Below, one piece after another: positions 43,404 to 51,693 of a DNA stretch of 64,000 nt. The notes under the pieces were generated by a model. It had not been told where the DNA came from. It did not search any database and saw only the letters and a list, made by a program, of their open reading frames with translations. How positions within the stretch are numbered: the first letter of the stretch is position 1; every line of letters begins with the position of its first letter. The position numbers were made by a program, and so were the translations under genes. This stretch comes from Alloprevotella tannerae ATCC 51259 (GTDB taxonomy: Bacteria > Bacteroidota > Bacteroidia > Bacteroidales > Bacteroidaceae): NCBI RefSeq assembly GCF_000159995.1, contig NZ_GG700643.1, forward strand, positions 468,145 through 532,144. The letters run 5' to 3'.

Positions 43404-45197
43404 TCATCTTACGATGATTTTGCTCGTTTTGACGCTCCCATTTGGGGCTTGCTCGCGGACAATGTAGATGCCTGCCGATAGATGATCGGCGCTGATTTGC
43501 CTGCCGTTTAAGTCGTAAAAAGTTTTTTTAGAGGGTGTCGACTTTTGATCTGTCGTAATCTCTCCGATCCCCGTGGAGATCTCAGACAAACGGTAAATTG
43601 TGGCGTTGTCGATAAAGCATTCGGCGATATTATTCTCATTGTAATAACCGATGAGTGCGACAATGGCTAAATTTTTCCGATTCCAAGAGGGGTTAAGATC
43701 AAAGCTGTAATGACGTATGACGTTGCCTCCCGCCGGATCTATGGACTCGCCCCACGTTTCATTGACACTTCGTCCCACGTGCATGTGTTTATAGTGTTGC
43801 GCATCCGGGGCGCCGGCTTGCGGAGCTTCGATGTTGTCTTCCAATAAAAAGACGGTCAGGCGGTCGGGAGCCTTCTCGGAAGTCGGGAGTCGGAAGATTT
43901 CGACATCAAACTCAAGGCGGTCGCCATCAACGCGGACTTGCTTCACAGCCGGATAGTTGTTAGACGGAACTAACAGGCGCTTGCTGAGATATTTTTCAAT
44001 ATCGCTTAGCTCCGGAGTGTGAAGCGGCGTCGGCAACCCTTTGGTATCGGTCTTGAAAAATGGGAAGCGATCATACATAACGGCCGGCGCGTAAAGCCCG
44101 TCTTGATTATAGAACCACGTATAAGCCTTATCGGCGTCTATCGTAAAGGCATCCGTCTGGAAACCTGCGTGGTGGCAGAGGACAACTGCGCGGTCGCGAA
44201 ATGCTTCCTTGCTTAATGCTTGCTTTAGATAACCTGAAACGCGCGGACAATTGCGACAATGTTGCGTCGTAAACTCTTCTATGGCGACGGATTTCAGAAA
44301 AGAAAATTTCGCCGCCGCACTATTGTTGGCCGCTATCGCATCTTTATTCCCGTCAGGCAAGTCGCTGATCGATACGTCCCAATCGTGCTTGCCGGAAGCT
44401 GCATCGTGCGTCGCTGCAAGCCCAATTTCAGCCTGCGCTACACCGCCCTGCGAAATCGGCATTGCGAACCGGTGCTTAAAAATACGCCCCGTCTGCCGCT
44501 CTTTTACGGAAAGTTCAAAGCCTTGCACGCGTTTTGTACCCGGATTGCAAACGAATGCGCGGACAAAAACGCTATCTTTTGCCGGACAACCCTCGACTTG
44601 AGTTTCGAGAAGCCCGAGATCGTAAGCCGGAAGCGCATCCCCGTCGACGAGAGCCTCAACGCTCAAAACGCCCTCTGCGTGCTTATCCTCCCAAGCCGCA
44701 TTCTCCGCCACTTTAATAAAGCAACTGTTCTCCAAGCGTCCGGGTATGATCGACACGGCATTTGTTTTGTCGCGATGCTGATAAGTATAACCGACATACA
44801 AATCCTCATTAGCTTTCAGCGTATAAGGTTTTGTAAATGCTACGACGTTACGTCCTTGAATAATGGTTTGGCCTTCTTTTGACGTAATCTGCCCTTCTGC
44901 CAAATTTTCCCCGGTTAGTGACGAGCGAACCCAAACACGTAGCGTCTCCACGTTCTTTCGTGTGGTGAATCCCACGGCTACGCCCGACAACGAAGCGCCT
45001 GCGTATCCCGAAAGCAAGCGTGCAGGAAGATAAATTGCGGCTTCTGCCTGCCCTCTTCCTTTTATTAAGAAGCCGGATTCTTTATTGATTAAACCACCGC
45101 TGTAACTTATTTTCGCGGTATGCTGTGCTGAGGCGGCAAATCCCGACAAGCACAAAAAGAAAGTAAGAAAAAATTTATTCATCATTCGTATTTTCAA
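43404..45197 (-). CDS. Omp28-related protein with thioredoxin-like CxxC and T9SS sorting domain
   Basis: A 597-residue exported protein with a signal peptide (about 1-24, ending ASAQ). The N-terminal half is a beta-rich domain (about 40-170); from about residue 300 the sequence EEFTTQHCRNCPR marks the Omp28-related domain with a Cys-x-x-Cys pair. The last 30 residues (FYDLNGRQIS, then SAGIYIVREQ) look like a T9SS type A sorting signal. It could be a surface thiol-handling protein or adhesin. The BspA-like gene lies 32 bases downstream on the same strand. Confidence 0.8.
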   Translation of the reverse strand: MKIRMMNKFFLTFFLCLSGFAASAQHTAKISYSGGLINKESGFLIKGRGQAEAAIYLPARLLSGYAGASLSGVAVGFTTRKNVETLRVWVRSSLTGENLAEGQITSKEGQTIIQGRNVVAFTKPYTLKANEDLYVGYTYQHRDKTNAVSIIPGRLENSCFIKVAENAAWEDKHAEGVLSVEALVDGDALPAYDLGLLETQVEGCPAKDSVFVRAFVCNPGTKRVQGFELSVKERQTGRIFKHRFAMPISQGGVAQAEIGLAATHDAASGKHDWDVSISDLPDGNKDAIAANNSAAAKFSFLKSVAIEEFTTQHCRNCPRVSGYLKQALSKEAFRDRAVVLCHHAGFQTDAFTIDADKAYTWFYNQDGLYAPAVMYDRFPFFKTDTKGLPTPLHTPELSDIEKYLSKRLLVPSNNYPAVKQVRVDGDRLEFDVEIFRLPTSEKAPDRLTVFLLEDNIEAPQAGAPDAQHYKHMHVGRSVNETWGESIDPAGGNVIRHYSFDLNPSWNRKNLAIVALIGYYNENNIAECFIDNATIYRLSEISTGIGEITTDQKSTPSKKTFYDLNGRQISADHLSAGIYIVREQAPNGSVKTSKIIVR

Positions 45198-45577
45198 TTA
45201 GCGGATGAGGATATAAAAGAGCCGGTACCTGCTACGGCCCTAAAAAGTTCGGTTTTCAAATCGTAAACTATGAATTAGGGGCCACAAAGCAGCATTCGGC
45301 GTGTACTTATCCCAACTCCGGTATGCATTTTCTAACTTATGTATGCACAGATCCAAAAATTGACGTGCACTTTTCTTAACTCTGTGGCGAATTTACTGTT
45401 TCCCATTCAATCTGCAAAGATTTACAAGTATTTTTTTAAGGGATATCATCCTCAAATGTGCATTTTCCTCTTACCGCAGCGCGTTGCAAAGTCAGCCGAG
45501 CGCGGCTTTACCCGGTGTTGTTTGGAATGCGGATTCTCCTCACGCTTCCTCGGATAAGGCAGTCAAAGGATTCGCAC
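45198..45577. other. Intergenic stretch upstream of the Omp28-like gene
   Basis: AT-rich; a near-consensus minus-strand -7 element (AATCTTTG, 45415-45422) is the only signal seen. No gene supported. Confidence 0.5.
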
Positions 45578-45629
45578 AAAAAAGACTTCCCCCTTCTCTC
45601 TCGGATACGTCCGAGTGAGAAGGAGGAAG
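45578..45629 (-). terminator. Terminator of the second ECF sigma operon
   Basis: A long stem: CTTCC...CCTTCTC.CTCGGA pairs with TCCGAG.GAGAAGG.GGAAG around a TACG loop. On the minus strand it is followed by TTTTTT (A run starting at 45578). Confidence 0.8.
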
Positions 45630-45671
45630 CCCGTCGGTTATATTATATATTATTGAGGCGAAAGCGAGTCG

Positions 45672-46955
45672 CTACTTTTTCGCCTTGTTTTTTGGTATCT
45701 TATACACCTGTTCTTTTGCTTCTTTCAAAAGTCCTATGGTAAATGAATCATCCGTCAGTTGTGCTAATTCATCCAATGCCTTTGCGCAAATTTCCCGCTC
45801 GTTTTGCGACAAGTTTTGCGCATTATCCTTGCAGAGCGACAATAAACGGTTGGCCAATGTCGGGCGCAGATAGCCGTTGCTTTGGAATGCCCTGCGCAAG
45901 CCCTCAAAATTCGACAAGAAATCCTCAGCACTCATTCCCGCAGCCTCTGCTTCATCATCGAAAGGGAAGTTTTCGCTGAAAGAGACAACGCCGTCGCCGT
46001 TCCTTTTCTGCAACTTCTGCGCCAAATTGTTAATCTTGTCGGCCAGCGCATTGATCTCTTTTTCGCGCCGCTTCCGTTCTGCAGGCGAGAGTTTCGATGC
46101 TTCATTCCCAAAGGCCGTAATCAACTCTCCCAATCTTGTGGATAAGCGCTCCAAAGTTTCCATAGCGCCTCGGTCAATGGCAAGTTCGCCCAGTTGCCTA
46201 CCCCATTGTCTCCAGCCATCCACTTGTTCAGCCTCTTTCGCAGCGTCAGCTTCGGCGCGGCTTCGCTTTTCTTGTTCGAGCACATCCGGACGCATAGAAT
46301 GTATGAAGCAGATTCGCCCCTCGATCGTCCCGGTTTCCGGTCGTTTCGCCCATTCAATCGCGTAAGCATAGCGCAGTTTTGTATCGACATTATCGTCCTT
46401 GGTAAGGATCAGCACGTTATCCTGCAAACTATTGCCCAACGTAAAACTCCGCTCGTAGTCTTTTCCGTAATTAAAAAGGTAACGTCCTGCGCTCGAGAAC
46501 GCAACGTTGCCCGGTATCACCGTGATACCACCGCCCTTGACCTTCACTTTCGGTATCTTGACAAAGACACCATTACCGCCCGTAGTGGCACTAAACTCGC
46601 CCTTTTTGGTTTTTACAGGTGTTCCGCTCGCATCCTTGCGAAAAGATTTCGTCGCCGTGTAGCGATCTTGCTCATAGGCTGTGTAAATATCGTCCAACCA
46701 TTTCTGTTGTTTCCCTTTCAAGCTGAAAGCATAGATTTCCACGCCCCTATCGTCCGATCCGGCAGCCTCCATGCGGTAATCCACAATGCGCGGCGGCAGA
46801 GCCGACTTCTTTGCCGTCTTACCGGCATTCTCCTTCACCTTGCCGACAAAGTCGCGGAGCGCCTTATTGAAGCGTTGCTGCGCCTGTAGCGTCGCCGGCG
46901 TCAGGAGTGCAGCGACCAAGCAGGCCGACAAAAATTTTGATCTCATAGTCTTCAT
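45672..46955 (-). CDS. Exported protein of unknown function, second ECF operon
   Basis: A 427-residue protein with a signal peptide (about 1-26, ending LQAQ). I do not recognise its family. An N-terminal basic segment is followed by a beta-rich part (about 55-215, with GGNGVFVKIPKVKVKGGG) and then a charged, helical, probably coiled-coil region (about 225-330) ending in a lysine-rich tail. It occupies the same position as DUF4252 in the first ECF operon, so it may be a target or modulator of that sigma system. Confidence 0.68.
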   Translation of the reverse strand: MKTMRSKFLSACLVAALLTPATLQAQQRFNKALRDFVGKVKENAGKTAKKSALPPRIVDYRMEAAGSDDRGVEIYAFSLKGKQQKWLDDIYTAYEQDRYTATKSFRKDASGTPVKTKKGEFSATTGGNGVFVKIPKVKVKGGGITVIPGNVAFSSAGRYLFNYGKDYERSFTLGNSLQDNVLILTKDDNVDTKLRYAYAIEWAKRPETGTIEGRICFIHSMRPDVLEQEKRSRAEADAAKEAEQVDGWRQWGRQLGELAIDRGAMETLERLSTRLGELITAFGNEASKLSPAERKRREKEINALADKINNLAQKLQKRNGDGVVSFSENFPFDDEAEAAGMSAEDFLSNFEGLRRAFQSNGYLRPTLANRLLSLCKDNAQNLSQNEREICAKALDELAQLTDDSFTIGLLKEAKEQVYKIPKNKAKK

Positions 46956-46976
46956 TGCCTTGTTTTGTATAAATAA

Positions 46977-47696
46977 TTAAGGAGTAATAGAATTGGCATC
47001 CGACGCATCCGCGGTTGTCGTCGAAGGTTTATCCTCCCAGTAAATAGCATCGTTGAGTGCAGAGACGGCCGTCTTATTGGCGTTCTCTTCCTTGGCCCAA
47101 GCTCTCACTTGCTCCAACTGATCTTTCGCCTCATAATCGAGGAGCGCCAACGCGTTTTGCATCGCGATGACTTTCAGCTGCATATCCACTTGTCGCTCTT
47201 GATCTGCCTGCTCATCGTTGTCCGCGTCGTGTCGCGCAACTTTGATTTTCGGTCGCGACCGCAACGGCTCACTTTTCGCCGGTTCAACTTCCGGCGCCTC
47301 CTGTGCAGAGATAGCGGGGCGAGCGGCAGCAATCGGAGCAGCAGGCATCGGCCGTTGATCCACTTCGCTTGAAGGCGACAAGAGGAAAGCCAAGCCTACT
47401 GCAGCGGCAGCCGCACCACTCAAGCCTAACGATAAGAAACGCGTCCGTCGACCTTGCTTTTTCGGTGCAGCAAGGGGCACCGGCGCTTCGCTTTGTTGCG
47501 GCATGCCCGCATCAAAATAAGCAAACATCTCCCGATAGTCGGCCCATTTTTCGGGCACATTCGGCCGCCGGAAGAAAGCGCCCAACTGCAGCTCCTCTTC
47601 GCGCGAAGTTTCGCCCGCCATAAAGCGCGCCAGCAAGCGCTCAACATCGACTTCCGACGGAACAGTTGGTGAATATGTGGCTACTATATGCTTCAT
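46977..47696 (-). CDS. Putative membrane anti-sigma factor (second ECF operon)
   Basis: A 239-residue protein with a cytoplasmic N-terminal domain, one membrane helix (about 88-107, rich in Ala and Leu) and a longer periplasmic part (Pro/Ala-rich, then a helical segment). The N-terminal domain is homologous to that of the protein at 31734-32294: LLxRF, EE, FFRRPNVP and MFAY correspond. Its start overlaps the sigma gene by four bases. Confidence 0.72.
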   Translation of the reverse strand: MKHIVATYSPTVPSEVDVERLLARFMAGETSREEELQLGAFFRRPNVPEKWADYREMFAYFDAGMPQQSEAPVPLAAPKKQGRRTRFLSLGLSGAAAAAVGLAFLLSPSSEVDQRPMPAAPIAAARPAISAQEAPEVEPAKSEPLRSRPKIKVARHDADNDEQADQERQVDMQLKVIAMQNALALLDYEAKDQLEQVRAWAKEENANKTAVSALNDAIYWEDKPSTTTADASDANSITP

Positions 47697-48223
47697 TTTT
47701 CTGCTGCGTTTCTTTTTCTGATTTCGTTAAGCAAGCGCTGCCGTGCACGCGCCAAAAGGGTAGCAACGGAGCGCGCTTCAAGCCCTAAGAGGCGGGCTAT
47801 TTCTTCCTTTGAGCGCCCTTCTACTTGGCGCAAGTGTAAGACTTGATATTCCGTAGAGGGCAAAGTTTTGAGCTTTTGTGCCAACCAGCGCTCGTTATCC
47901 TCTTCTTCCAAGCGGGCATCGGCTGCAATCAGCGTCGAGGGAAACTCTCCGGTGAGCGCCTCGCCCTCTTCCGTGCGCCGCCGAAAGCGATCTATGCAAA
48001 GTCTGCGCGCCACAACGCCGGCCAAGGCCACCATACTTTTGAAGCGCTCCAAATCTTCGCGCATCGACCATAGGCGTATCAACGTCTCTTGTGCAATATC
48101 TTCGGCCGAATGCGGATCTACGCCCATCGCACGACTGGCGCTCAATGCGCTCCGGCGTGCCGCTGTGGCGTGAGTTTCAAAAGTGGCTTGATCCATATCG
48201 GTCTTGTTGCTTGTTGTGCGCAT
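47693..48223 (-). CDS. ECF-type RNA polymerase sigma factor (second operon)
   Basis: A sigma-70 family protein of 176 residues if started at 48223; an internal ATG (MDQATFE, 48194-48196) would give 167. Region 2 contains SAEDIAQETLIRLW (about 39-52) and region 4 contains LPSTEYQVLHLRQVEGRSKEE then IARLLGLEARSVATLLARAR. It leads the operon with the anti-sigma-like and exported proteins. Unlike the first sigma factor I found no clear ECF promoter upstream. Confidence 0.9.
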   Translation of the reverse strand: MRTTSNKTDMDQATFETHATAARRSALSASRAMGVDPHSAEDIAQETLIRLWSMREDLERFKSMVALAGVVARRLCIDRFRRRTEEGEALTGEFPSTLIAADARLEEEDNERWLAQKLKTLPSTEYQVLHLRQVEGRSKEEIARLLGLEARSVATLLARARQRLLNEIRKRNAAEK

Positions 48224-48704
48224 TTCGCCGTCTCGTTGGCTGATGTCTCGCCGCCGGCGGCTGAGTTCGGCGCGTCGTGATCGACGATTCGTGCGCCTTG
48301 CGTCGGCTGTTGGTTTGCGCCTTTACTGATTAAACGTAAGTCAATGGCTTTCGTCAACGAATTTAACAAAGTTTTTAATTCTAACCCTTCATCTACGCTT
48401 TGGGGCGCCCTGATTTTTAATGCTGCAGAACGATTTTTCCCCGCTCAAGGCAAGCAAGGGCGGCGCCTCGCGTGCGGTTTCAAGGCGCTGATGGCTCACA
48501 TTACGCCGCCTCGAGTTGATCAAAGCAACAAGAAGGGCCGAACTTTTGAGTGTACGCTCACGATAAAAAAGGTCTGCGCTCGTGAGAACAAAGGTGTGCG
48601 CTCACGATAAAAAGGGTCTACGCTCACGAGCGTACAACTTCTGCGCCAAACTTCAGCGTGGTAAAACCTATAGCGTGCCGGTTTTTATCGGGACTTTCCC
48701 GTGC
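48224..48704. other. Intergenic stretch upstream of the second sigma gene
   Basis: Contains the family B array at 48551-48636. No gene supported. Confidence 0.55.
48551..48636. repeat. Family B ~22-bp array (locus B6)
   Basis: Four units: GTACGCTCACGATAAAAAAGG, GCTCGTGAGAACAAAGG, GCTCACGATAAAAAGGG, GCTCACGAGCGTAC, about 22 bases apart. Confidence 0.82.
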
Positions 48705-48712
48705 TACTTTTG
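48705..48712 (+). promoter_or_regulatory. -7 element TACTTTTG with no downstream plus-strand gene
   Basis: Fits TAnnTTTG; the same TACTTTTGCGAG string precedes the DUF2723 gene. The only thing downstream on this strand before pnp is the structured region at 48719-48905. Confidence 0.5.
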
Positions 48713-48718
48713 CGAGAG

Positions 48719-48905
48719 AAGACTAAAAACAAGGACGACTGCTGAGGCTGCTTCGGACGGCGGCGCACTGCCCTCGACCGGCCGCGTCTTTTTCCCGCAG
48801 GGCAGCATTCACGCACCAAGTTGCAGCAAATGCGCCAGCCGCTCGGTAAAGCAAGAGAGAGCCGCAAGCCTACCCATCGGCCCCTTGGTCGGCCCAAGCC
48901 TAAAC
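48719..48905 (+). ncRNA. Candidate structured non-coding RNA
   Basis: Directly after a -7 promoter element lies about 185 bases of GC-rich sequence with nested pairing: TGCTT/AAGCA (48749-48753 with 48849-48853), GGCGCA/TGCGCC (48762-48767 with 48831-48836) and CTGCCC/GGGCAG (48768-48773 with 48800-48805). No open frame or family fits. Length and rod-like fold would suit a 6S-type RNA, but I could not match conserved 6S, SRP, RNase P or tmRNA motifs. The ends are estimates. Confidence 0.35.
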
Positions 48906-48909
48906 AATA

Positions 48910-48940
48910 GCCCCCTCCGCCAAAACTTGGCGAAGGGGGC
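48910..48940 (-). terminator. Long hairpin between the candidate RNA and pnp
   Basis: GCCCCCTCCGCCAA (48910-48923) pairs with 48927-48940 with one mismatch. It could end pnp from the right and the candidate RNA from the left; neither side has a clear T tract. Confidence 0.6.
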
Positions 48941-48977
48941 AGCAGCCTATGGCTTTCTCATTCACATTTTATACTCA

Positions 48978-51284
48978 TTAAAAGTCAAAATTGCCGGTCG
49001 GGATGGCAGGCGGCGTCGTGCGGCGCGGCTCTTCCGGCTGCGGCGCATTGCCTTCTTGGCGACCTCTACCCTCTTCGCGGCGTGGGCGATCGTTGCGGCG
49101 TTCGCCACCTTCGCGACGCGGACGGCGCTGCGGGCGCTCTTCCCAGCCCTCAGGTTTGGGCTCGAGTACGCGGTGAGAGAGGCGGAACTTGCCGGTCTTA
49201 TCGTCGATCTCCAAAAGTTTTACAGACGTGTGATCTCCCTCGTGCAAGCCGGCTTCTTCTACGCTCTCCAAGCGCTTCCAAGCGATCTCGCTGATGTGGA
49301 GCAAGCCTTCCTTGCCCGGCATAAACTCTACGAAGCAGCCGTAAGGCATAATGCTAACGATTTTTGCATCGTAGATCTCGCCTACTTCAGGCACGGCAAC
49401 GATGGCGCGGATCTTCGCAACAGCAGCATCAATGCTTTCTTTGCACGGAGCGCTTACTTGGATCTTACCTACGCCGTCTTCTTCTTCGATAGTAATCGTA
49501 GAGCCGGTTTCTTCTTGCATGCCTTGGATGATTTTTCCGCCCGGGCCGATAACGGCGCCGATAAACTCTTTCGGAATCTCAAAGGCAACGATGCGGGGCA
49601 CGTGGGGCTTGAAGTCGGGACGCGGCTCAGCCAGCGTTTCGGTGAGCTTTCCGAGGATGTGTTCGCGACCTGCCTTAGCCTGCATCAAGGCTTTTTCCAG
49701 AATTTCATAGGAAAGACCGTCGCACTTGATATCCATTTGCGTTGCCGTCAAACCGTTGATGGTGCCGGTCGTCTTGAAGTCCATATCACCCAAGTGGTCC
49801 TCATCGCCAAGTATGTCGGAGAGGATCGCATACTTCTCTTCGCCGGGATTTTTGATTAAGCCCATGGCGATACCGCTGACCGGACGGTTCATCGGAACGC
49901 CGGCATCGAGGAGCGAAAGCGTACCTGCGCAAACGGTAGCCATAGATGAGGAACCGTTTGATTCGAGGATGTCGCTCACAATGCGAACGGTATAGGGGAA
50001 ATCTGCGGGAATCTGATTCTTTAATGCGCGCCAAGCCAAGTGGCCGTGGCCGATCTCGCGACGACCTACGCCGCGTTGCGCTTTAGCCTCACCGGTAGAG
50101 AAGGGCGGGAAGTTGTAGTGGAGCAGGAAGCGTTGGTAGCTCTTGTCCAATACGTCGTCGATCATCTTTTCGTCAAGACGTGTGCCGAGCGTAGTCGTAG
50201 CCAAGGCTTGCGTTTCGCCACGCGTGAAGATGGCAGAGCCGTGCGGCATCGGCAGCGGGCCGGCTTCGCACCAGATGGGGCGGATCTCGGTCGTCTGGCG
50301 ACCATCTAAGCGCTTGCCTTCATCGAGGATGCAACGACGCATTGCGTCACGCTCTACGTCATTATAGTAACGGTCGATCAGGGCGTTCTTCTCTTCGAGT
50401 TCGTCTGCGGCCAACGTAACGTGGGCTGCAACATAACGCTCCTTAAAGTCTTCACGAATTTTCGTAAAGCCCTCTTCACGCTGGTTTTTATTGTGATTGC
50501 CGGCTGCAGCAATGGCATAAACCGGTTGATAGCATTCATCTGTTACTTGCTTGCGCAAGTCTTCATCGTTAACTTCGTGGTCGTATTCGCGCTTAACGTC
50601 AGTGCCGAGTTCTTTCATCAGCTCCTTCTGCAAACGACACATAGGCTTGATGGCTTCGTGAGCCGCCTTGAGCGCTTCGAGCAAAGCTGATTCGGGCACT
50701 TCGTCCATCTCGCCTTCGACCATCATAATGTTTTCTTCCGTAGCACCAACCATAATGTCCATATCGGCCTGCTTGAGTTGCTCGAAAGTAGGATTGATGA
50801 CGTAAGCACCATTGATGCGGGCTACGCGAACCTCAGATATCGGACCATCAAACGGGATATCGGAAGCAGCCAATGCGGCTGAAGCAGCAAAACCTGCTAA
50901 TGCGTCGGGCATATCCTTGCCATCAGCTGAAAACAGCGTGATGTTCACATAAACTTCTGCGTGATAATTGCTCGGGAAGAGGGGACGCAGTGCGCGATCG
51001 ACCAAACGTGAAGTTAAAATCTCGTAGTCGGAAGCGCGGCCTTCGCGCTTCGTAAAACCGCCGGGAAAACGGCCTGCTGCGGAATACTTCTCTTTATAAT
51101 CACATTGTAAGGGCATAAAATCTGTGCCCGGGACGGCGTCTTTTGCAGCTACAACCGTGGCCAATAACATTGTGTTGTTAAGGCGCAACATTATAGCGCC
51201 ATCAGCCTGTTTGGCCAACTTGCCGGTCTCTATGCTGATGGTGCGGCCATCAGGCAAAGCGACGGTTTTCGTAATCACATTCAT
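48978..51284 (-). CDS. pnp: Polynucleotide phosphorylase
   Basis: 3'-5' phosphorolytic exoribonuclease of mRNA turnover. The 768-residue protein has two RNase PH domains (about 5-230 and 330-550; [16 protein letters not shown] and [20 protein letters not shown] cores), a KH domain ([16 protein letters not shown]) and an S1 domain ([23 protein letters not shown]). After the S1 domain comes a 60-residue Arg/Gly/Glu/Pro-rich tail ([17 protein letters not shown] type), longer than the E. coli tail and likely to bind RNA. Monocistronic, with its own promoter. Confidence 0.97.
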   Translation of the reverse strand: MNVITKTVALPDGRTISIETGKLAKQADGAIMLRLNNTMLLATVVAAKDAVPGTDFMPLQCDYKEKYSAAGRFPGGFTKREGRASDYEILTSRLVDRALRPLFPSNYHAEVYVNITLFSADGKDMPDALAGFAASAALAASDIPFDGPISEVRVARINGAYVINPTFEQLKQADMDIMVGATEENIMMVEGEMDEVPESALLEALKAAHEAIKPMCRLQKELMKELGTDVKREYDHEVNDEDLRKQVTDECYQPVYAIAAAGNHNKNQREEGFTKIREDFKERYVAAHVTLAADELEEKNALIDRYYNDVERDAMRRCILDEGKRLDGRQTTEIRPIWCEAGPLPMPHGSAIFTRGETQALATTTLGTRLDEKMIDDVLDKSYQRFLLHYNFPPFSTGEAKAQRGVGRREIGHGHLAWRALKNQIPADFPYTVRIVSDILESNGSSSMATVCAGTLSLLDAGVPMNRPVSGIAMGLIKNPGEEKYAILSDILGDEDHLGDMDFKTTGTINGLTATQMDIKCDGLSYEILEKALMQAKAGREHILGKLTETLAEPRPDFKPHVPRIVAFEIPKEFIGAVIGPGGKIIQGMQEETGSTITIEEEDGVGKIQVSAPCKESIDAAVAKIRAIVAVPEVGEIYDAKIVSIMPYGCFVEFMPGKEGLLHISEIAWKRLESVEEAGLHEGDHTSVKLLEIDDKTGKFRLSHRVLEPKPEGWEERPQRRPRREGGERRNDRPRREEGRGRQEGNAPQPEEPRRTTPPAIPTGNFDF

Positions 51285-51330
51285 CTTAGCTTGTCTGAAA
51301 TATTTGTTGTTTCGTCAATATAAAATCGCA

Positions 51331-51338
51331 CAAAGATA
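51331..51338 (-). promoter_or_regulatory. -7 element TATCTTTG of pnp
   Basis: On the minus strand TATCTTTG fits TAnnTTTG, 47 bases before the pnp ATG. No -33 box recognised. Confidence 0.6.
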
Positions 51339-51693
51339 GATAAACTTTTTAAGTTAGTAGGCGGAGGAATGGTTTTATTTGTCTGATTTCCCGCAAAATA
51401 ATGTTTGCCGCAAGGGTTGTGGGGCCGCTTCTCGCTGCGCCTCGGCTTACTTTTGCCGATTTTGAGCACCACGAAAAGGGCGCACAAGGCCTTCTGCGTT
51501 TGCTGCATTAGGGCATTTTTTTGCGACCAATCGATGGCGGCCGGCCGCTGTTTGATAAACGCTTGCCGGCAACAGACGGGGCGCTCGATAGCAGCCTTTC
51601 AGGCAACGTGAAATAAGACGTAAGGCCTCCGAGCGCAAGCGTTGCGACTGCGAAGGCCTTTGTTAAGCGGAGAATAACGCGACGGGGCGCAAC
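51339..51693. other. Intergenic stretch between pnp and the S41 protease gene
   Basis: GC-rich; contains the terminator-like hairpin at 51622-51660. No gene supported. Confidence 0.55.
51622..51660 (-). terminator. Hairpin after the S41 protease gene
   Basis: AAGGCCT (51622-51628) pairs with AGGCCTT (51654-51660) with further inner GCGCAA/TTGCG pairing. T tract weak on the minus side. Confidence 0.5.

Noticed and set aside
48582-49859. 425-residue plus-strand open frame overlapping the 3' end of pnp
   Set aside because: It begins in the family B array and runs antisense to the S1/KH part of pnp; no protein family is visible.
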